Source of the DNA: Methylophilus sp. QUAN
GTDB taxonomy: Bacteria > Pseudomonadota > Gammaproteobacteria > Burkholderiales > Methylophilaceae
DNA length: 64,000 nucleotides
Reading direction: 5' to 3'
Assembly: GCF_015354445.1 (NCBI RefSeq)
Contig: NZ_JADKYT010000002.1
Span: 558,001-622,000, forward strand
Numbering within the stretch: the stretch's first letter is position 1; every line of letters starts with the position of its first letter. The translations under genes and the position numbers were made by a program. Below are positions 42,335 to 51,385 of this stretch, piece after piece. A model generated the notes under the pieces. It ran no database searches. It was given only the letters and a program-made list of their open reading frames with translations, and had not been told where the DNA came from.

Positions 42335-44107
42335 ATGTTGACCTTGCGTGATTTGTGGCAGCAGCTACGTCTGCAATCCCGGCGCTTGTGGCTGGGGCAG
42401 TGGCTGGCGTTTATGGGCGCCGTTGTGGCGGTGCCTATTCCCTTGCTGATGCCCTTGCTGGTAGATGAAGTACTACTCCATCAGCCCGGCAAGCTCACGC
42501 AATTCATGACATGGCTGCTGCCGGCGGATTCGCTGGGGCCGATTGCCATCATTCTGCTGGTGACGCTGCTGACCATGAGCTTGCGTCTGGGTAGTGTGCT
42601 GCTGGGCGTCGCCACCACGCGTATTTTTGTCGGCCTGTCCAAGCAGGTGACGCTGGGCGTGCGGCAGACACTGTTAGACAAACTCTCCCGTATCCGCATG
42701 CAGGTTTATGAAAGCCTGGGCGCAGGCCAGATCACGGCACGCTTGCTGACGGATATTGAAACACTGGACAAGTTTCTCGGGGAAACCATTGCTAAAGTAC
42801 TGGTGGCGGTCCTCAGTGTTATCGGTGTGGCCGTCGTTTTACTGTGGATGCACTGGCAACTGGCACTGATTATCCTGTTGTTGAACCCGTTTGTAATCGG
42901 GCTGACCATGGTGCTGGGTAAAAAGGTTAAAGTGTGGAAGCAGCGTGAAAATAGTGCCTTTGAAATGCTGTCACAATCTGTCACGGAAACGCTGGAAGTC
43001 ATGCAGCAACTGCGTGCCAGCAACAGCGATAAACGTTTTCTGGATAAAGCCAAACAGGCTGCCGAAGCGGTGAGGGCTGCGGCGACGGCTTCCGGCTGGA
43101 AATCAGATGCTTTATCACGGTTATCGTTTGGCGTTTTTCTGTTTGGCTTTGAAATTTTTCGCGCAGTGGCAATGCTGATGGTGGTGTTTTCCAACCTGTC
43201 TGTTGGGCAGATGATCGCGGTGTTTGGTTATTTATGGTTCATGATGGGGCCTGTGCAAGAGTTGTTGTCAGTGCAAGTATCTTATTACGCCGCCAAAGCC
43301 GCGTTGGGCAGGATTAACCAGGTACTGGCCGCTGACGAAGAGCCGCATTATCCCGCACAGGTCAACGGATTTACCACACATAGCCCGGCGGCGATTCGTT
43401 TGCAGCAGGTCACGTTTGCCTATGGTGAAGGCAGCCCGATTCTAGAGGGTGTGAGTCTGGATATTGCACCGGGCGAACAGGTGGCGCTGGTGGGCGTATC
43501 GGGTGCAGGCAAATCCACCTTGGTGCAATTGCTGCTTGGTTTGTATGCACCCAGTCGTGGTCAGATTTTGTTCAACGGCCAGGCCATTGAACAATTGGGC
43601 TATGCACAAATCCGCGAGCATCTGGGCGTGGTGTTACAACAACCCATGCTGTTTAACGATAGCGTGCGGCAAAACCTGAGTCTGGACCAGTCTTATGCGG
43701 ATAATGCTTTGTGGCAAGCGCTGGAGGTCGCGCAGTTAGCACAATTTGTCCGTGATTTGCCAGAAGGGTTGGACACCCAACTGGGGCGCAGCGGCGTACG
43801 CCTGTCTGGCGGCCAGCGTCAGCGGCTGGCGATTGCACGCATGATGCTCAAGCAACCGCAAATCGTGATTCTGGATGAAGCGACTTCGATGCTGGATACA
43901 CACACTGAAGCTTTACTGCATCAAGCCATGCGCACATTCTTGCGTGGACGCACCACCATTATCATTGCCCATCGCTTATCGGCGGTGAAAGAGGCTGACC
44001 GTGTGCTGGTATTTGACGGTGGTCGCATTATCGAAGAAGGACAGCATGAGACGCTGGTACAACAGGCGGGTAGTGTGTATCAGCGGTTGTATGGGCAGCA
44101 GGGATAG
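42335..44107 (+). CDS. ABC exporter, fused membrane and ATPase domains
   Basis: The 590-residue protein joins a six-helix type I exporter domain (about 15-310) with a nucleotide-binding domain: Walker A GVSGAGKST, signature RLSGGQRQR, Walker B IVILDEATS and switch His in IIAHR. It works as a homodimer to export lipids, peptides or drugs. There is no N-terminal C39 peptidase, so it is not the processing exporter expected for the double-glycine peptide encoded 5 kb away. The ATG at 42335 is preferred over GTG at 42332. It follows rlmB by 15 bp. Confidence 0.9.
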   Translation: MLTLRDLWQQLRLQSRRLWLGQWLAFMGAVVAVPIPLLMPLLVDEVLLHQPGKLTQFMTWLLPADSLGPIAIILLVTLLTMSLRLGSVLLGVATTRIFVGLSKQVTLGVRQTLLDKLSRIRMQVYESLGAGQITARLLTDIETLDKFLGETIAKVLVAVLSVIGVAVVLLWMHWQLALIILLLNPFVIGLTMVLGKKVKVWKQRENSAFEMLSQSVTETLEVMQQLRASNSDKRFLDKAKQAAEAVRAAATASGWKSDALSRLSFGVFLFGFEIFRAVAMLMVVFSNLSVGQMIAVFGYLWFMMGPVQELLSVQVSYYAAKAALGRINQVLAADEEPHYPAQVNGFTTHSPAAIRLQQVTFAYGEGSPILEGVSLDIAPGEQVALVGVSGAGKSTLVQLLLGLYAPSRGQILFNGQAIEQLGYAQIREHLGVVLQQPMLFNDSVRQNLSLDQSYADNALWQALEVAQLAQFVRDLPEGLDTQLGRSGVRLSGGQRQRLAIARMMLKQPQIVILDEATSMLDTHTEALLHQAMRTFLRGRTTIIIAHRLSAVKEADRVLVFDGGRIIEEGQHETLVQQAGSVYQRLYGQQG

Positions 44108-44161
44108 GTGGTATTGATTAACTGGGGCAGTTCCTATGCAAACATTCGATAAAAATGACAC

Positions 44162-44701
44162 TCAGTCCTGAAGCTTTAAAGCGTTCGCCAGCGAAATAAT
44201 TGTCTTGTCTAGATCTGAGTTCGTGATCTTTGGTAAATCCTTGCTTAGGATTGAGTGAAGTCGCCAAAACTCTGTAATCGTTCCCAAATTTATGGCGAAG
44301 GACGACTGAACCTCATGTTCGACCAACTCTCGGCGAGCTTGAATCAGCAGCTTTGATAACAGTGGATAACGCGCGATTAGCACAGAGAAGTACGGATGGG
44401 CAACTAAGTCGCCGAGTTCCTTCAGGATTGCCTCTAATTCCCTCACATACATTTTCTTCGCCATTGTATCGTTCTTGATCAGCTTCGTATTTTGGTCGAA
44501 GGCGTTGACGACATTTAGAAAGTAGCGACGAACGAGTTCGAGCATCCGGAGTCTGCCTTGGCTGGACTCCCGACGGATCGCATAAACAGCTGTTACGTAC
44601 GCAACCACAATCGACAGAATGATTGATGAGACGGGGATATAAATGTCTTTGATTGAGTCGTACATATAGCTCTTTTCGGCTTCCCATTTTTTAGTAGCCA
44701 T
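44162..44701 (-). CDS. Membrane-anchored protein of unknown function
   Basis: The 179-residue protein has one helix near the N-terminus (IYIPVSSIILSIVVAYVTAVYAI) and an alpha-helical cytoplasmic part with RRYFLNVVNAFDQN and VRELEAILKELGDLVAHPYF. No family is recognised. Codon choice looks different from the neighbours (many CGA/CGG Arg, TCC/TCG Ser), and it sits alone between a convergent ABC gene and the beta-helix lipoprotein, which hints at acquisition by transfer. A shorter form starting at 44665 (MYDSIKDIY), with AAGAG in front, is equally possible. Confidence 0.6.
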   Translation of the reverse strand: MATKKWEAEKSYMYDSIKDIYIPVSSIILSIVVAYVTAVYAIRRESSQGRLRMLELVRRYFLNVVNAFDQNTKLIKNDTMAKKMYVRELEAILKELGDLVAHPYFSVLIARYPLLSKLLIQARRELVEHEVQSSFAINLGTITEFWRLHSILSKDLPKITNSDLDKTIISLANALKLQD

Positions 44702-44852
44702 CCCAATGATGGCGTGTAAACGAGCGGTGAGTTTTCCAACTGTATTGCAGCTTAGTCTGTTTTTAGACTCTGCGCCAAAGAAAACTGCTTAAAATATAAT
44801 TTACTTGGGACGGAAGATGCCTAAACTACAGTTAGTTATATTGCGCTTGTAT

Positions 44853-46598
44853 TTATGGCATGCGTGACACTTCGTGACCAGGTTTCGCAGTTTCACCAAT
44901 CGCATTCAGCACATGCGTAATCTCCCCCGTCCCGCCTAGTGAAACGCTTGTGACGTGGCTAAAGTGAATGTTGGGGTTGATCGGAGCCTCAATCGCGCTA
45001 TTGAGTTTGACTTCTGGGTTTTCGTTAAAGAAGCAATAGACTCCCATGCCGATGGCCGTATGATTTTTGACGTGATCGCCCACTTTGTAAGACGCAAAGC
45101 CATTGACACTACCATTCATCCAGCTTTGCTGATCAGGCACATCATAAGGTGCTTCGCTCTGGTAGAAATAGACCGCGCCATTGTCGCCGTTCCACACCGT
45201 CTGGTAATCATGGAAGTGCTCTACAAACAAGCCATACATCGTCACATCATCACCGTTGACGACGATACCGTGCTTGGTTTTATTGCTGGCCCAGCCAATA
45301 CCGTTACCGTGATCGCCGCGCCATACCCACAAGTTGTCACCAATCACATGATTGCTGTTGATGATGACGCTGTGCGTGGCATTGCCAACGGCCGCGCCGC
45401 CTACCCTGAAAAATACATCATGTAAGGTCGTGGGGTTGTTGGCGTGACTGGCCGTGCCCTTGTGATCGCCTATTTGCAGCAAAACGTCAGAATTCTTTTC
45501 ACCGGCGTCGAATAACACGCCGCCCAGTTTTACGCCGTCCACATCGGCAATCGACAGGGCAACATTACCCGCCACCGGTTTCAGCGTGGCGATGCCCAAG
45601 CCCAGGACGACGGTATTCGGCTGTGTGACTTGCAAAGGCTTGTTCAGCGTGTAAATGCCTGGTGTTAGCAGCAGGTGCTTGCCGCTGCTTAGCGCGGTGT
45701 TGATACTGTCTGCAGTATCAACCGCCGCTTTGGCAATATAAAACTGCGACAGCGGCAAAGTTTCACCTGCTACGTGTGCTTGTTGCCAGGAGATGCCTTG
45801 CGTGTCGGTATGCAAGGCAGGCACGAATACCTGGTAAGCCCCTGTGCTGTCTATGGTGAGAAAGGGTTTTTCACGCACAAGTGGCGTTTTCTCGACCACC
45901 GTGTAAGGCGGGGTAGGCCAGTGCTCACCATCTGGTGCATTTTTAACGCCCACAAACACCATATTCCAGTTGGCATTGGTCCAGCTGCCAACGGTTGAAT
46001 TTCTGGTCAACCACTGTTGCTGCGTGCCTGAGTTGATTTGCTGATCAATCAGGCTGTCAGCAATAAAGCCGCCGCTGGACCAGCCACCATTATCGTCTAG
46101 CAACATATTGCCGCGTACATGAATACGGCGCAGGGGCGCAGCTTGTGACACCGCCCATTGCATGGTGCCATTGTCTGGGGTCACCGAAAGGTTTTCTACG
46201 CTGCGCCAGAAGTTTTGCGTGGCATCCTCTTCATGCCAGCGGGCTTCAACCTGGATGCCACCTTGTAGCATCACATCATCAGGAAACTGTCCCAAGCCCA
46301 GCAGTTGCGTATAAAAGCCGAGTTTGACTTTGTTGTGGTAGACGCCAGGCTTGAATAGGACGGCATAGCGTTCAGGGCCAAACTGGTTGGCTTCCTGCTG
46401 CTTGAACAGGCTGCCCAGTTTGTTTTGGATCGCGTCCGGCGACATGCCTGGATCCAGAATGATGACATTGGCACCAAAGTTAGGTGTCACCGGTTGCGCC
46501 TTTTTGGCATCGGTTGCCTGGCAGCCAAGTAACAAGAGGGCGGCAAATCCAGCGCCGAGCATTTTAAATGTTAAAGAGTCTGGCAAAAAAGAACGCAT
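44853..46598 (-). CDS. Beta-helix-type exported lipoprotein (glycoside hydrolase 55-like fold)
   Basis: From the start at 46598 the 581-residue protein has a lipoprotein signal ending in the lipobox LLLLGC (Cys 26). The mature part has two pectate-lyase-like halves, each starting with a 'create a list of positions' motif typical of GH55/pectate-lyase-like proteins (RYAVLFKPGVYHNKVKLGFY; KHLLLTPGIYTLNKPLQV) and many short Gly/Asn/Val repeats (IIINSNHVIGDNLWVWRGD; GIVVNGDDVTMYGLFVEHF). Homologues are often called coagulation factor or adenylyl cyclase proteins without proof. It probably acts on a polysaccharide at the cell surface. Two upstream ATGs (46634, 46625) are possible. It lies alone. 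Confidence 0.75.
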   Translation of the reverse strand: MRSFLPDSLTFKMLGAGFAALLLLGCQATDAKKAQPVTPNFGANVIILDPGMSPDAIQNKLGSLFKQQEANQFGPERYAVLFKPGVYHNKVKLGFYTQLLGLGQFPDDVMLQGGIQVEARWHEEDATQNFWRSVENLSVTPDNGTMQWAVSQAAPLRRIHVRGNMLLDDNGGWSSGGFIADSLIDQQINSGTQQQWLTRNSTVGSWTNANWNMVFVGVKNAPDGEHWPTPPYTVVEKTPLVREKPFLTIDSTGAYQVFVPALHTDTQGISWQQAHVAGETLPLSQFYIAKAAVDTADSINTALSSGKHLLLTPGIYTLNKPLQVTQPNTVVLGLGIATLKPVAGNVALSIADVDGVKLGGVLFDAGEKNSDVLLQIGDHKGTASHANNPTTLHDVFFRVGGAAVGNATHSVIINSNHVIGDNLWVWRGDHGNGIGWASNKTKHGIVVNGDDVTMYGLFVEHFHDYQTVWNGDNGAVYFYQSEAPYDVPDQQSWMNGSVNGFASYKVGDHVKNHTAIGMGVYCFFNENPEVKLNSAIEAPINPNIHFSHVTSVSLGGTGEITHVLNAIGETAKPGHEVSRMP

Positions 46599-46720
46599 AA
46601 ACAGGGAGCTTTCAATCGAAATCATTTCATACATGACCGCAACACGGCCTATGAAATTCCATTTTTTTCATTTTCTATACATTGCCGGGTGTGTGTGGCA
46701 ATACGATGATATGCCATGGT

Positions 46721-48208
46721 CTAGCCCAAGTTCAGGGTGCTTAATGTGTCGCTGCGCACGCGGGCGAGTAAGCTGGCATCGTCAATCAGTGATTCACCAA
46801 AAGAAGGAATCAGCGCTTTCAGTGCGTCTTGCCATTCGCTGCTTTGCATACGGCTGGCAAAGCAGCGTTGCAACACATCCAGCATGGCTTTTACGCTAAC
46901 CGAAGCACCAGGTGAAGCGCCAAGCAGGGCGGCTAAGCTGCCGTCGGCGCTGGCAACAATTTCGGTGCCAAATTCGAGCTTGCCCCAGTGTTGATGGCAG
47001 CGCTTGATAATTTGTACGCGTTGCCCGGCATGCGCTAACTGCCAGTCAGCACCATTTGCTTCAGGTAAAAACACGCGTAAGGATTCCATGCGCTGCTCGT
47101 GGTTCTGAAAGACTTCTTTAATCAGGTATTTGGTTAAGTCGAGATTGTGGCGGCCAACCCCGAGCAAGCTTTTGATATTTTTCAGTTTGACCGATTTGGC
47201 CAGGTCAAAGCGCGACCCTTGTTTAAGGAAGCGCGTGGTAAACCCGGCATAAGGGCCGAACAGCAATGCTGGCTGGCCTTGTATCATACGCGTGTCCAAG
47301 TGCGGCACGGACATCGGTGGCGCGCCGACAGCCGCCTGGCTGTAGACTTTTGCATGATGGGTGTTAATGAGTTTGGGATTGTTGCAAATCAGCCATTGGC
47401 CGCTGACCGGGAAGCCGCCATAGCCATGTGCTTCCGGAATGCCAGATTGTTGCAACAAAGGCAGTGCGCCGCCACCAGCACCTAAAAAGACAAATTTGGA
47501 TTGATAGGTTTGTGTATGGCCTGAAGCTAAATGCTGGATATGCACTTGCCAGCTGCTTTGTTCGCGTTGCTGTTGTTGTTTGAGTTTGGTGACGCGCGAT
47601 TGCGTTAGTAAGGTGAAGTTCGGGCGTGTTTTTAAATAGGCAACCAGTTGACGTGTCAGGGCGCCAAAATTCACATCCGAACCATGTGCGACACGGGTAG
47701 CAGACATTTTTTCGGCAGGCTGGCGACCGGCCATCATCAGCGGCATCCAGTCGCTTAATTGACTGGCCTGGTCGCTCCATTGCATCTCGGCAAATAGCGG
47801 GTGCGCTTGTAATGCCTCAAAGCGTTTGCGTAAAAATGCAGCATCACTTTCGCCCCAAACAGCACTTAAGTGCGGCACGCGCTGAATAAAATCAGCCGCA
47901 TTTAATACGCCTTCTTTGACCAGGCTGGACCAGCATTGCAGGGAGACCTCGAATGCCGCGTTAATTTCAAGTGCACGACGAATCTGAATGTCGCCATGTT
48001 TATCTTTGGGGGTATAGTTGAGCTCACAATAACCGGCGTGACCGGTCCCGGCATTATTCAATGCATCTGAACTTTCGAGGGCAACATCATCGAGTTGCTC
48101 TACCATGCAAATATGCAGGGTTGGGTCGAGCCGATGTAGCAGAACTGCCAGCGTAGCGCTCATAATGCCGCCACCAACCAACAATACATCGAGATCAGTT
48201 GTTGCCAT
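46721..48208 (-). CDS. mqo: Malate:quinone oxidoreductase
   Basis: The 495-residue FAD enzyme oxidises malate to oxaloacetate and passes electrons to quinone at the inner membrane, replacing or assisting malate dehydrogenase. The Rossmann motif is LLVGGGIMSATLAVLL, followed by ESSDALNNAGTGHAGYCELNYTP, the Mqo signature; LFGPYAGFTTRFLK and LLGASPGASVSVKAMLDVL lie further on. The start at 48208 (MATTDLD) puts the dinucleotide motif at the usual distance; the longer frame adds a basic leader with no family match. A GGGGG lies upstream. Confidence 0.96.
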   Translation of the reverse strand: MATTDLDVLLVGGGIMSATLAVLLHRLDPTLHICMVEQLDDVALESSDALNNAGTGHAGYCELNYTPKDKHGDIQIRRALEINAAFEVSLQCWSSLVKEGVLNAADFIQRVPHLSAVWGESDAAFLRKRFEALQAHPLFAEMQWSDQASQLSDWMPLMMAGRQPAEKMSATRVAHGSDVNFGALTRQLVAYLKTRPNFTLLTQSRVTKLKQQQQREQSSWQVHIQHLASGHTQTYQSKFVFLGAGGGALPLLQQSGIPEAHGYGGFPVSGQWLICNNPKLINTHHAKVYSQAAVGAPPMSVPHLDTRMIQGQPALLFGPYAGFTTRFLKQGSRFDLAKSVKLKNIKSLLGVGRHNLDLTKYLIKEVFQNHEQRMESLRVFLPEANGADWQLAHAGQRVQIIKRCHQHWGKLEFGTEIVASADGSLAALLGASPGASVSVKAMLDVLQRCFASRMQSSEWQDALKALIPSFGESLIDDASLLARVRSDTLSTLNLG

Positions 48209-48555
48209 GGTTTGTGATTCCCCCGTGTTGAGGCGCCTGGATGTCAAACGCACAATCATAATGCCGCCGCGCATTATAATATAAATCGAAAAACACGCTG
48301 CATAGACGACATTGAATCGCCTGCAAAGCCGCTGCAATCGCGATTGCACGAACTTGTCAACAAAAGGCTTTTGCGGTAATCTCTGACATTCACCAGAAAT
48401 GGTTTAAAACTAGAAAAAAACGAATCCTGACTTGAAGTTAGGGCAAACAGTTCGCAAGCCTCATTGTGTTTTGATGCGGGTGTTGTAATGCGGCAAGTTT
48501 CCCCTAAACGTGGCAAGTAGTCAGGCTCACTATGGAACACATGATTGGGGTGCGT
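48209..48555. promoter_or_regulatory. Divergent promoter region between mqo and the mini-membrane gene, with a 16-bp perfect palindrome
   Basis: This 347-bp region has no convincing gene. TGCAATCGCGATTGCA (48333-48348) is a perfect palindrome 125 bp upstream of mqo and about 207 bp upstream of the small gene at 48556. TATAAT at 48275-48280 could be a -10 element. The palindrome is a candidate operator for a dimeric regulator; which one is unknown. Confidence 0.45.
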
Positions 48556-48660
48556 ATGAAAAATCCGCTGGAATCAGTTGTCGGGTCCGTCATTTCAGGG
48601 TTGCTGTTAACCCTGGCTCTGGTTTTTTTCCTTAAAAATTTCATTGTGGCAGGGGGCTGA
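48556..48660 (+). CDS. Mini membrane protein of 34 residues
   Basis: The short frame reads MKNPLESVVGSVISGLLLTL and then a hydrophobic segment ending FIVAGG, one membrane helix in all. GGGG lies 5 nt before ATG 48556; ATG 48541 is an alternative. The stop is 3 bp before the PuuD-like gene, so the two are surely co-transcribed, and the small protein may be a partner subunit. I know no named family. Confidence 0.55.
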   Translation: MKNPLESVVGSVISGLLLTLALVFFLKNFIVAGG

Positions 48661-48663
48661 TCC

Positions 48664-49155
48664 ATGGAACTGGTACCAGCATTCGCACGATGGATACATT
48701 TTCTGGCAGGCATTACCTGGGTCGGCCTGCTTTATTATTTTAACCTGGTACAAATGGCCGGCCTGAAGGCTGCCGCTGCGGATGGAACAGCCGCCGGGAT
48801 TAATAAACATATTGCCCCACGCGCCTTGTTATGGTTTCGCTGGTCGGCTGTCGTGACTTGGCTGGCCGGTGCGGCTTTGCTGGGGCCGCATTTTGTTGAT
48901 GCTTTTGTATTGCGTAACGGATTTGAGTTGATAGGTGTGGGTGCCTGGCTGGGTACGATTATGCTGTTTAATGTCTGGGTACTGATTTGGCCCAACCAGA
49001 AAAAGATTCTGGGTATGGTTGCCGCTGATGATGTGGCAAAAAATAAAGCGCGACGTGTGGCCATGCTGGCATCACGTACCAATTTGATGCTCTCCTTGCC
49101 CATGCTGTTCTTTATGGCCAATGGACTCAGTCATCGTGCAGTATTAGGTTTTTAG
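48664..49155 (+). CDS. PuuD-like (urate hydroxylase N-terminal) membrane domain protein
   Basis: The 163-residue protein has four helices and resembles the membrane part of PuuD: RWIHFLAGITWVGLLYYFNLVQ at the start, IMLFNVWVLIWPNQKKILGM in the middle and LASRTNLMLSLPMLFFM near the end. Full PuuD proteins are more than 400 residues with a cytochrome c domain, absent here, so urate oxidation is unlikely to be its role. His in the first and last helices could bind haem. It ends with a strong terminator and forms a two-gene unit with the mini-membrane gene. Confidence 0.75.
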   Translation: MELVPAFARWIHFLAGITWVGLLYYFNLVQMAGLKAAAADGTAAGINKHIAPRALLWFRWSAVVTWLAGAALLGPHFVDAFVLRNGFELIGVGAWLGTIMLFNVWVLIWPNQKKILGMVAADDVAKNKARRVAMLASRTNLMLSLPMLFFMANGLSHRAVLGF

Positions 49156-49171
49156 CGGGTTTAAGGCGTTT

Positions 49172-49203
49172 ACGGCGGCTTAAGCCGCCGTTTTTGTTTT
49201 TTG
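49172..49203 (+). terminator. Rho-independent terminator in front of argD
   Basis: ACGGCGGC and GCCGCCGT form an 8-bp stem with a TTAA loop, followed by TTTTTGTTTTTTG. It ends only 15 bp before the argD start, so it could also act as an attenuator of argD. Confidence 0.85.
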
Positions 49204-49217
49204 AAAAAGGGTTTGAA

Positions 49218-50408
49218 ATGCATTCGGAACACTTAATGAACACCTATGGTAGACAGCCTGTGACCTTTGTCAAAGGCGAGGGCGTCTGGCTGACAGACAC
49301 TGCCGGTGATCGCTATCTGGATGCGCTGTCAGGCGTGGCAGTAAATGGTTTGGGCCATGCCCATCCAAAGTTTGTGGCTGCGCTCAATGCGCAAATTGCC
49401 AGGTTGATCCATGTCTCCAATATTTACCAGATCGCGGAGCAATCTGCGCTGGCCGATAAACTGGCTGAATTGTCCGGCATGGACCGCGTGTTTTTCTGTA
49501 ACTCTGGTTGTGAAGCCAACGAGGCGGCCATCAAACTGGCACGGCTGTATGGCCACAACAAGGGTATAGACCACCCCGAAATCATTGTCATGGATCAAAG
49601 CTTTCACGGCAGGACCATGGCAACCTTGTCAGCAACGGGTAACCGCAAGGTACAGGCCGGTTTTGAGCCATTGGTGAGTGGTTTCCTGCGTGTACCGTTC
49701 GATGATATTGAAGCAGTGAAAACCATCGCTTCACATAAAAACAATGTGGTTGCCATCCTGGTCGAGCCCGTGCAAGGTGAAGGCGGCGTGCATATTCCGG
49801 CCAGCCTCAAGGCCTATTTGCAAGGCTTGCGCGAGATTTGTGATGCCAATGGCTGGTTGCTGATGCTGGACGAAGTGCAATCCGGCATTGCCAGAACCGG
49901 TAGCTGGTTTGCGTTCCAGCATACTGGCATCGTGCCGGATGTCATGACCCTGGCCAAGGGCCTGGGCTCAGGCGTGCCGATTGGCGCCTGTGTGGCGCGT
50001 GGCGTTGCGGCTGAAACCTTCACCCCAGGCAAGCATGGTTCTACTTTTGGCGGTAACCCGTTAGCGACAGCTGCTGGTTTGGCGACGCTGGATATTATTG
50101 CCGAAGAAAAACTGCGTGAAAATGCAGACACAGTCGGTAATTACATCCGCGAACAATTCACTGCGTCTCTCAAAGGCGAGGCTGGTGTTGTCAACATCCG
50201 CAATGCTGGCATGATGATAGGCATTGAGCTGGACAGGCCTTGTGCAGAGTTGGTCAAGCAGGCACTGGCGGCTAAATTGCTGATTAACGTGACTTCTGAA
50301 AAAGTCATTCGTTTGCTGCCATCTCTGGTGATGAACAAGCAAGAGGCGGATGAACTGGTCAGCAGACTGACGCCACTGATATTGAATTTTTTAAAGGCAA
50401 GCGCTTGA
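49218..50408 (+). CDS. argD: Acetylornithine aminotransferase
   Basis: The 396-residue class III PLP aminotransferase makes N-acetylornithine from N-acetylglutamate semialdehyde. Signature blocks are FFCNSGCEANEAAIKLAR, FHGRTMATLSATG, LMLDEVQSGIARTG and the PLP lysine in VMTLAKGLGSGVPIGA, then GSTFGGNPLA. The start at 49218 (MHSEHLMNTYGRQPVTF) has AAGGG in front; a longer frame from 49194 would start inside the upstream terminator. It heads argD-argF-argG, which are spaced by 22 and 37 bp. Confidence 0.95.
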   Translation: MHSEHLMNTYGRQPVTFVKGEGVWLTDTAGDRYLDALSGVAVNGLGHAHPKFVAALNAQIARLIHVSNIYQIAEQSALADKLAELSGMDRVFFCNSGCEANEAAIKLARLYGHNKGIDHPEIIVMDQSFHGRTMATLSATGNRKVQAGFEPLVSGFLRVPFDDIEAVKTIASHKNNVVAILVEPVQGEGGVHIPASLKAYLQGLREICDANGWLLMLDEVQSGIARTGSWFAFQHTGIVPDVMTLAKGLGSGVPIGACVARGVAAETFTPGKHGSTFGGNPLATAAGLATLDIIAEEKLRENADTVGNYIREQFTASLKGEAGVVNIRNAGMMIGIELDRPCAELVKQALAAKLLINVTSEKVIRLLPSLVMNKQEADELVSRLTPLILNFLKASA

Positions 50409-50430
50409 TTTAACAGGCGCCCAACACACT

Positions 50431-51348
50431 ATGAGTATTAAACACTTTTTGCAATTTAATGACCTGACGCGCGACGAGATTGAACATATCTTTGCGCGTG
50501 CCAAATGGATTAAATCGCAGTTTAAAGACTACAAACAATACTGGCCGCTGGTTGACCGCACATTGGTCATGATCTTTGAAAAAGCCAGCACGCGTACGCG
50601 CTTGTCATTCGAAGCCGGTATGCAGCAATTGGGCGGCTCAGCGATTTACCTCAATACGCGTGACTCGCAATTGGGTCGCGGTGAGCCGGTAGAAGATGCG
50701 GCACAAGTGATTTCACGCATGAGCGACATCGTTATGATTCGTACTTTTGAGCAAAGCATCATTGAACGCTTTGCACAAAACTCGCGCGTGCCCGTCGTCA
50801 ATGGCCTGACCAATGAATACCACCCGTGCCAGATTCTGGCTGATATTTTTACTTTTATCGAGCATCGTGGGTCGATTCAAGGTAAAACCGTGGCCTGGAT
50901 TGGTGACAGTAATAACGTCTGCAATACCTGGTTGCAAGCGGCAGAAGTACTCGATTTTAATGTACATGTCTCTACGCCGCCGGGCTATGAAGTTGAGCCT
51001 GAGCGCGCCAATTTGTATGGCACCTCGCACTTTGAGTCTTTTGCTGATCCGATGGAAGCGGCACGTGATGCAGATTTGGTGACCACTGACGTGTGGACAT
51101 CGATGGGCTTTGAAGCCGAAAACGAAGAGCGTCGTAAAGATTTTGCTGACTGGCAAGTCGATGAAGACATGATGAAAGTGGCTAAGGCCGATGCGGTGTT
51201 TATGCATTGCCTGCCAGCGCACCGCGGCGAAGAAGTGTCTGCCGAAGTGATTGATGGCAAGCAAAGTGTGGTGTGGGATGAGGCGGAGAACCGCTTGCAC
51301 ACGCAGAAGGCACTCATGGAATATTTGTTGTTAGGAAAAGTGGCTTGA
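50431..51348 (+). CDS. argF: Ornithine carbamoyltransferase
   Basis: The 305-residue enzyme joins carbamoyl phosphate and ornithine to citrulline. Binding motifs are EKASTRTRLSFE (carbamoyl phosphate), NEYHPCQILAD, DSNNVCNTW and the ornithine loop HCLPAHRGEEV. Length and the next gene (argG) point to the anabolic form. It lies 22 bp after argD. Confidence 0.97.
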   Translation: MSIKHFLQFNDLTRDEIEHIFARAKWIKSQFKDYKQYWPLVDRTLVMIFEKASTRTRLSFEAGMQQLGGSAIYLNTRDSQLGRGEPVEDAAQVISRMSDIVMIRTFEQSIIERFAQNSRVPVVNGLTNEYHPCQILADIFTFIEHRGSIQGKTVAWIGDSNNVCNTWLQAAEVLDFNVHVSTPPGYEVEPERANLYGTSHFESFADPMEAARDADLVTTDVWTSMGFEAENEERRKDFADWQVDEDMMKVAKADAVFMHCLPAHRGEEVSAEVIDGKQSVVWDEAENRLHTQKALMEYLLLGKVA

Positions 51349-51385
51349 TTTCACAAGCCAGATGAATTCAGTTTGGGATAATTAG

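Noticed and set aside
42335-44107. The ABC exporter considered as the processing exporter for the double-glycine peptide
   Set aside because: It has no N-terminal C39 peptidase domain and is grouped with rlmB rather than the peptide gene.
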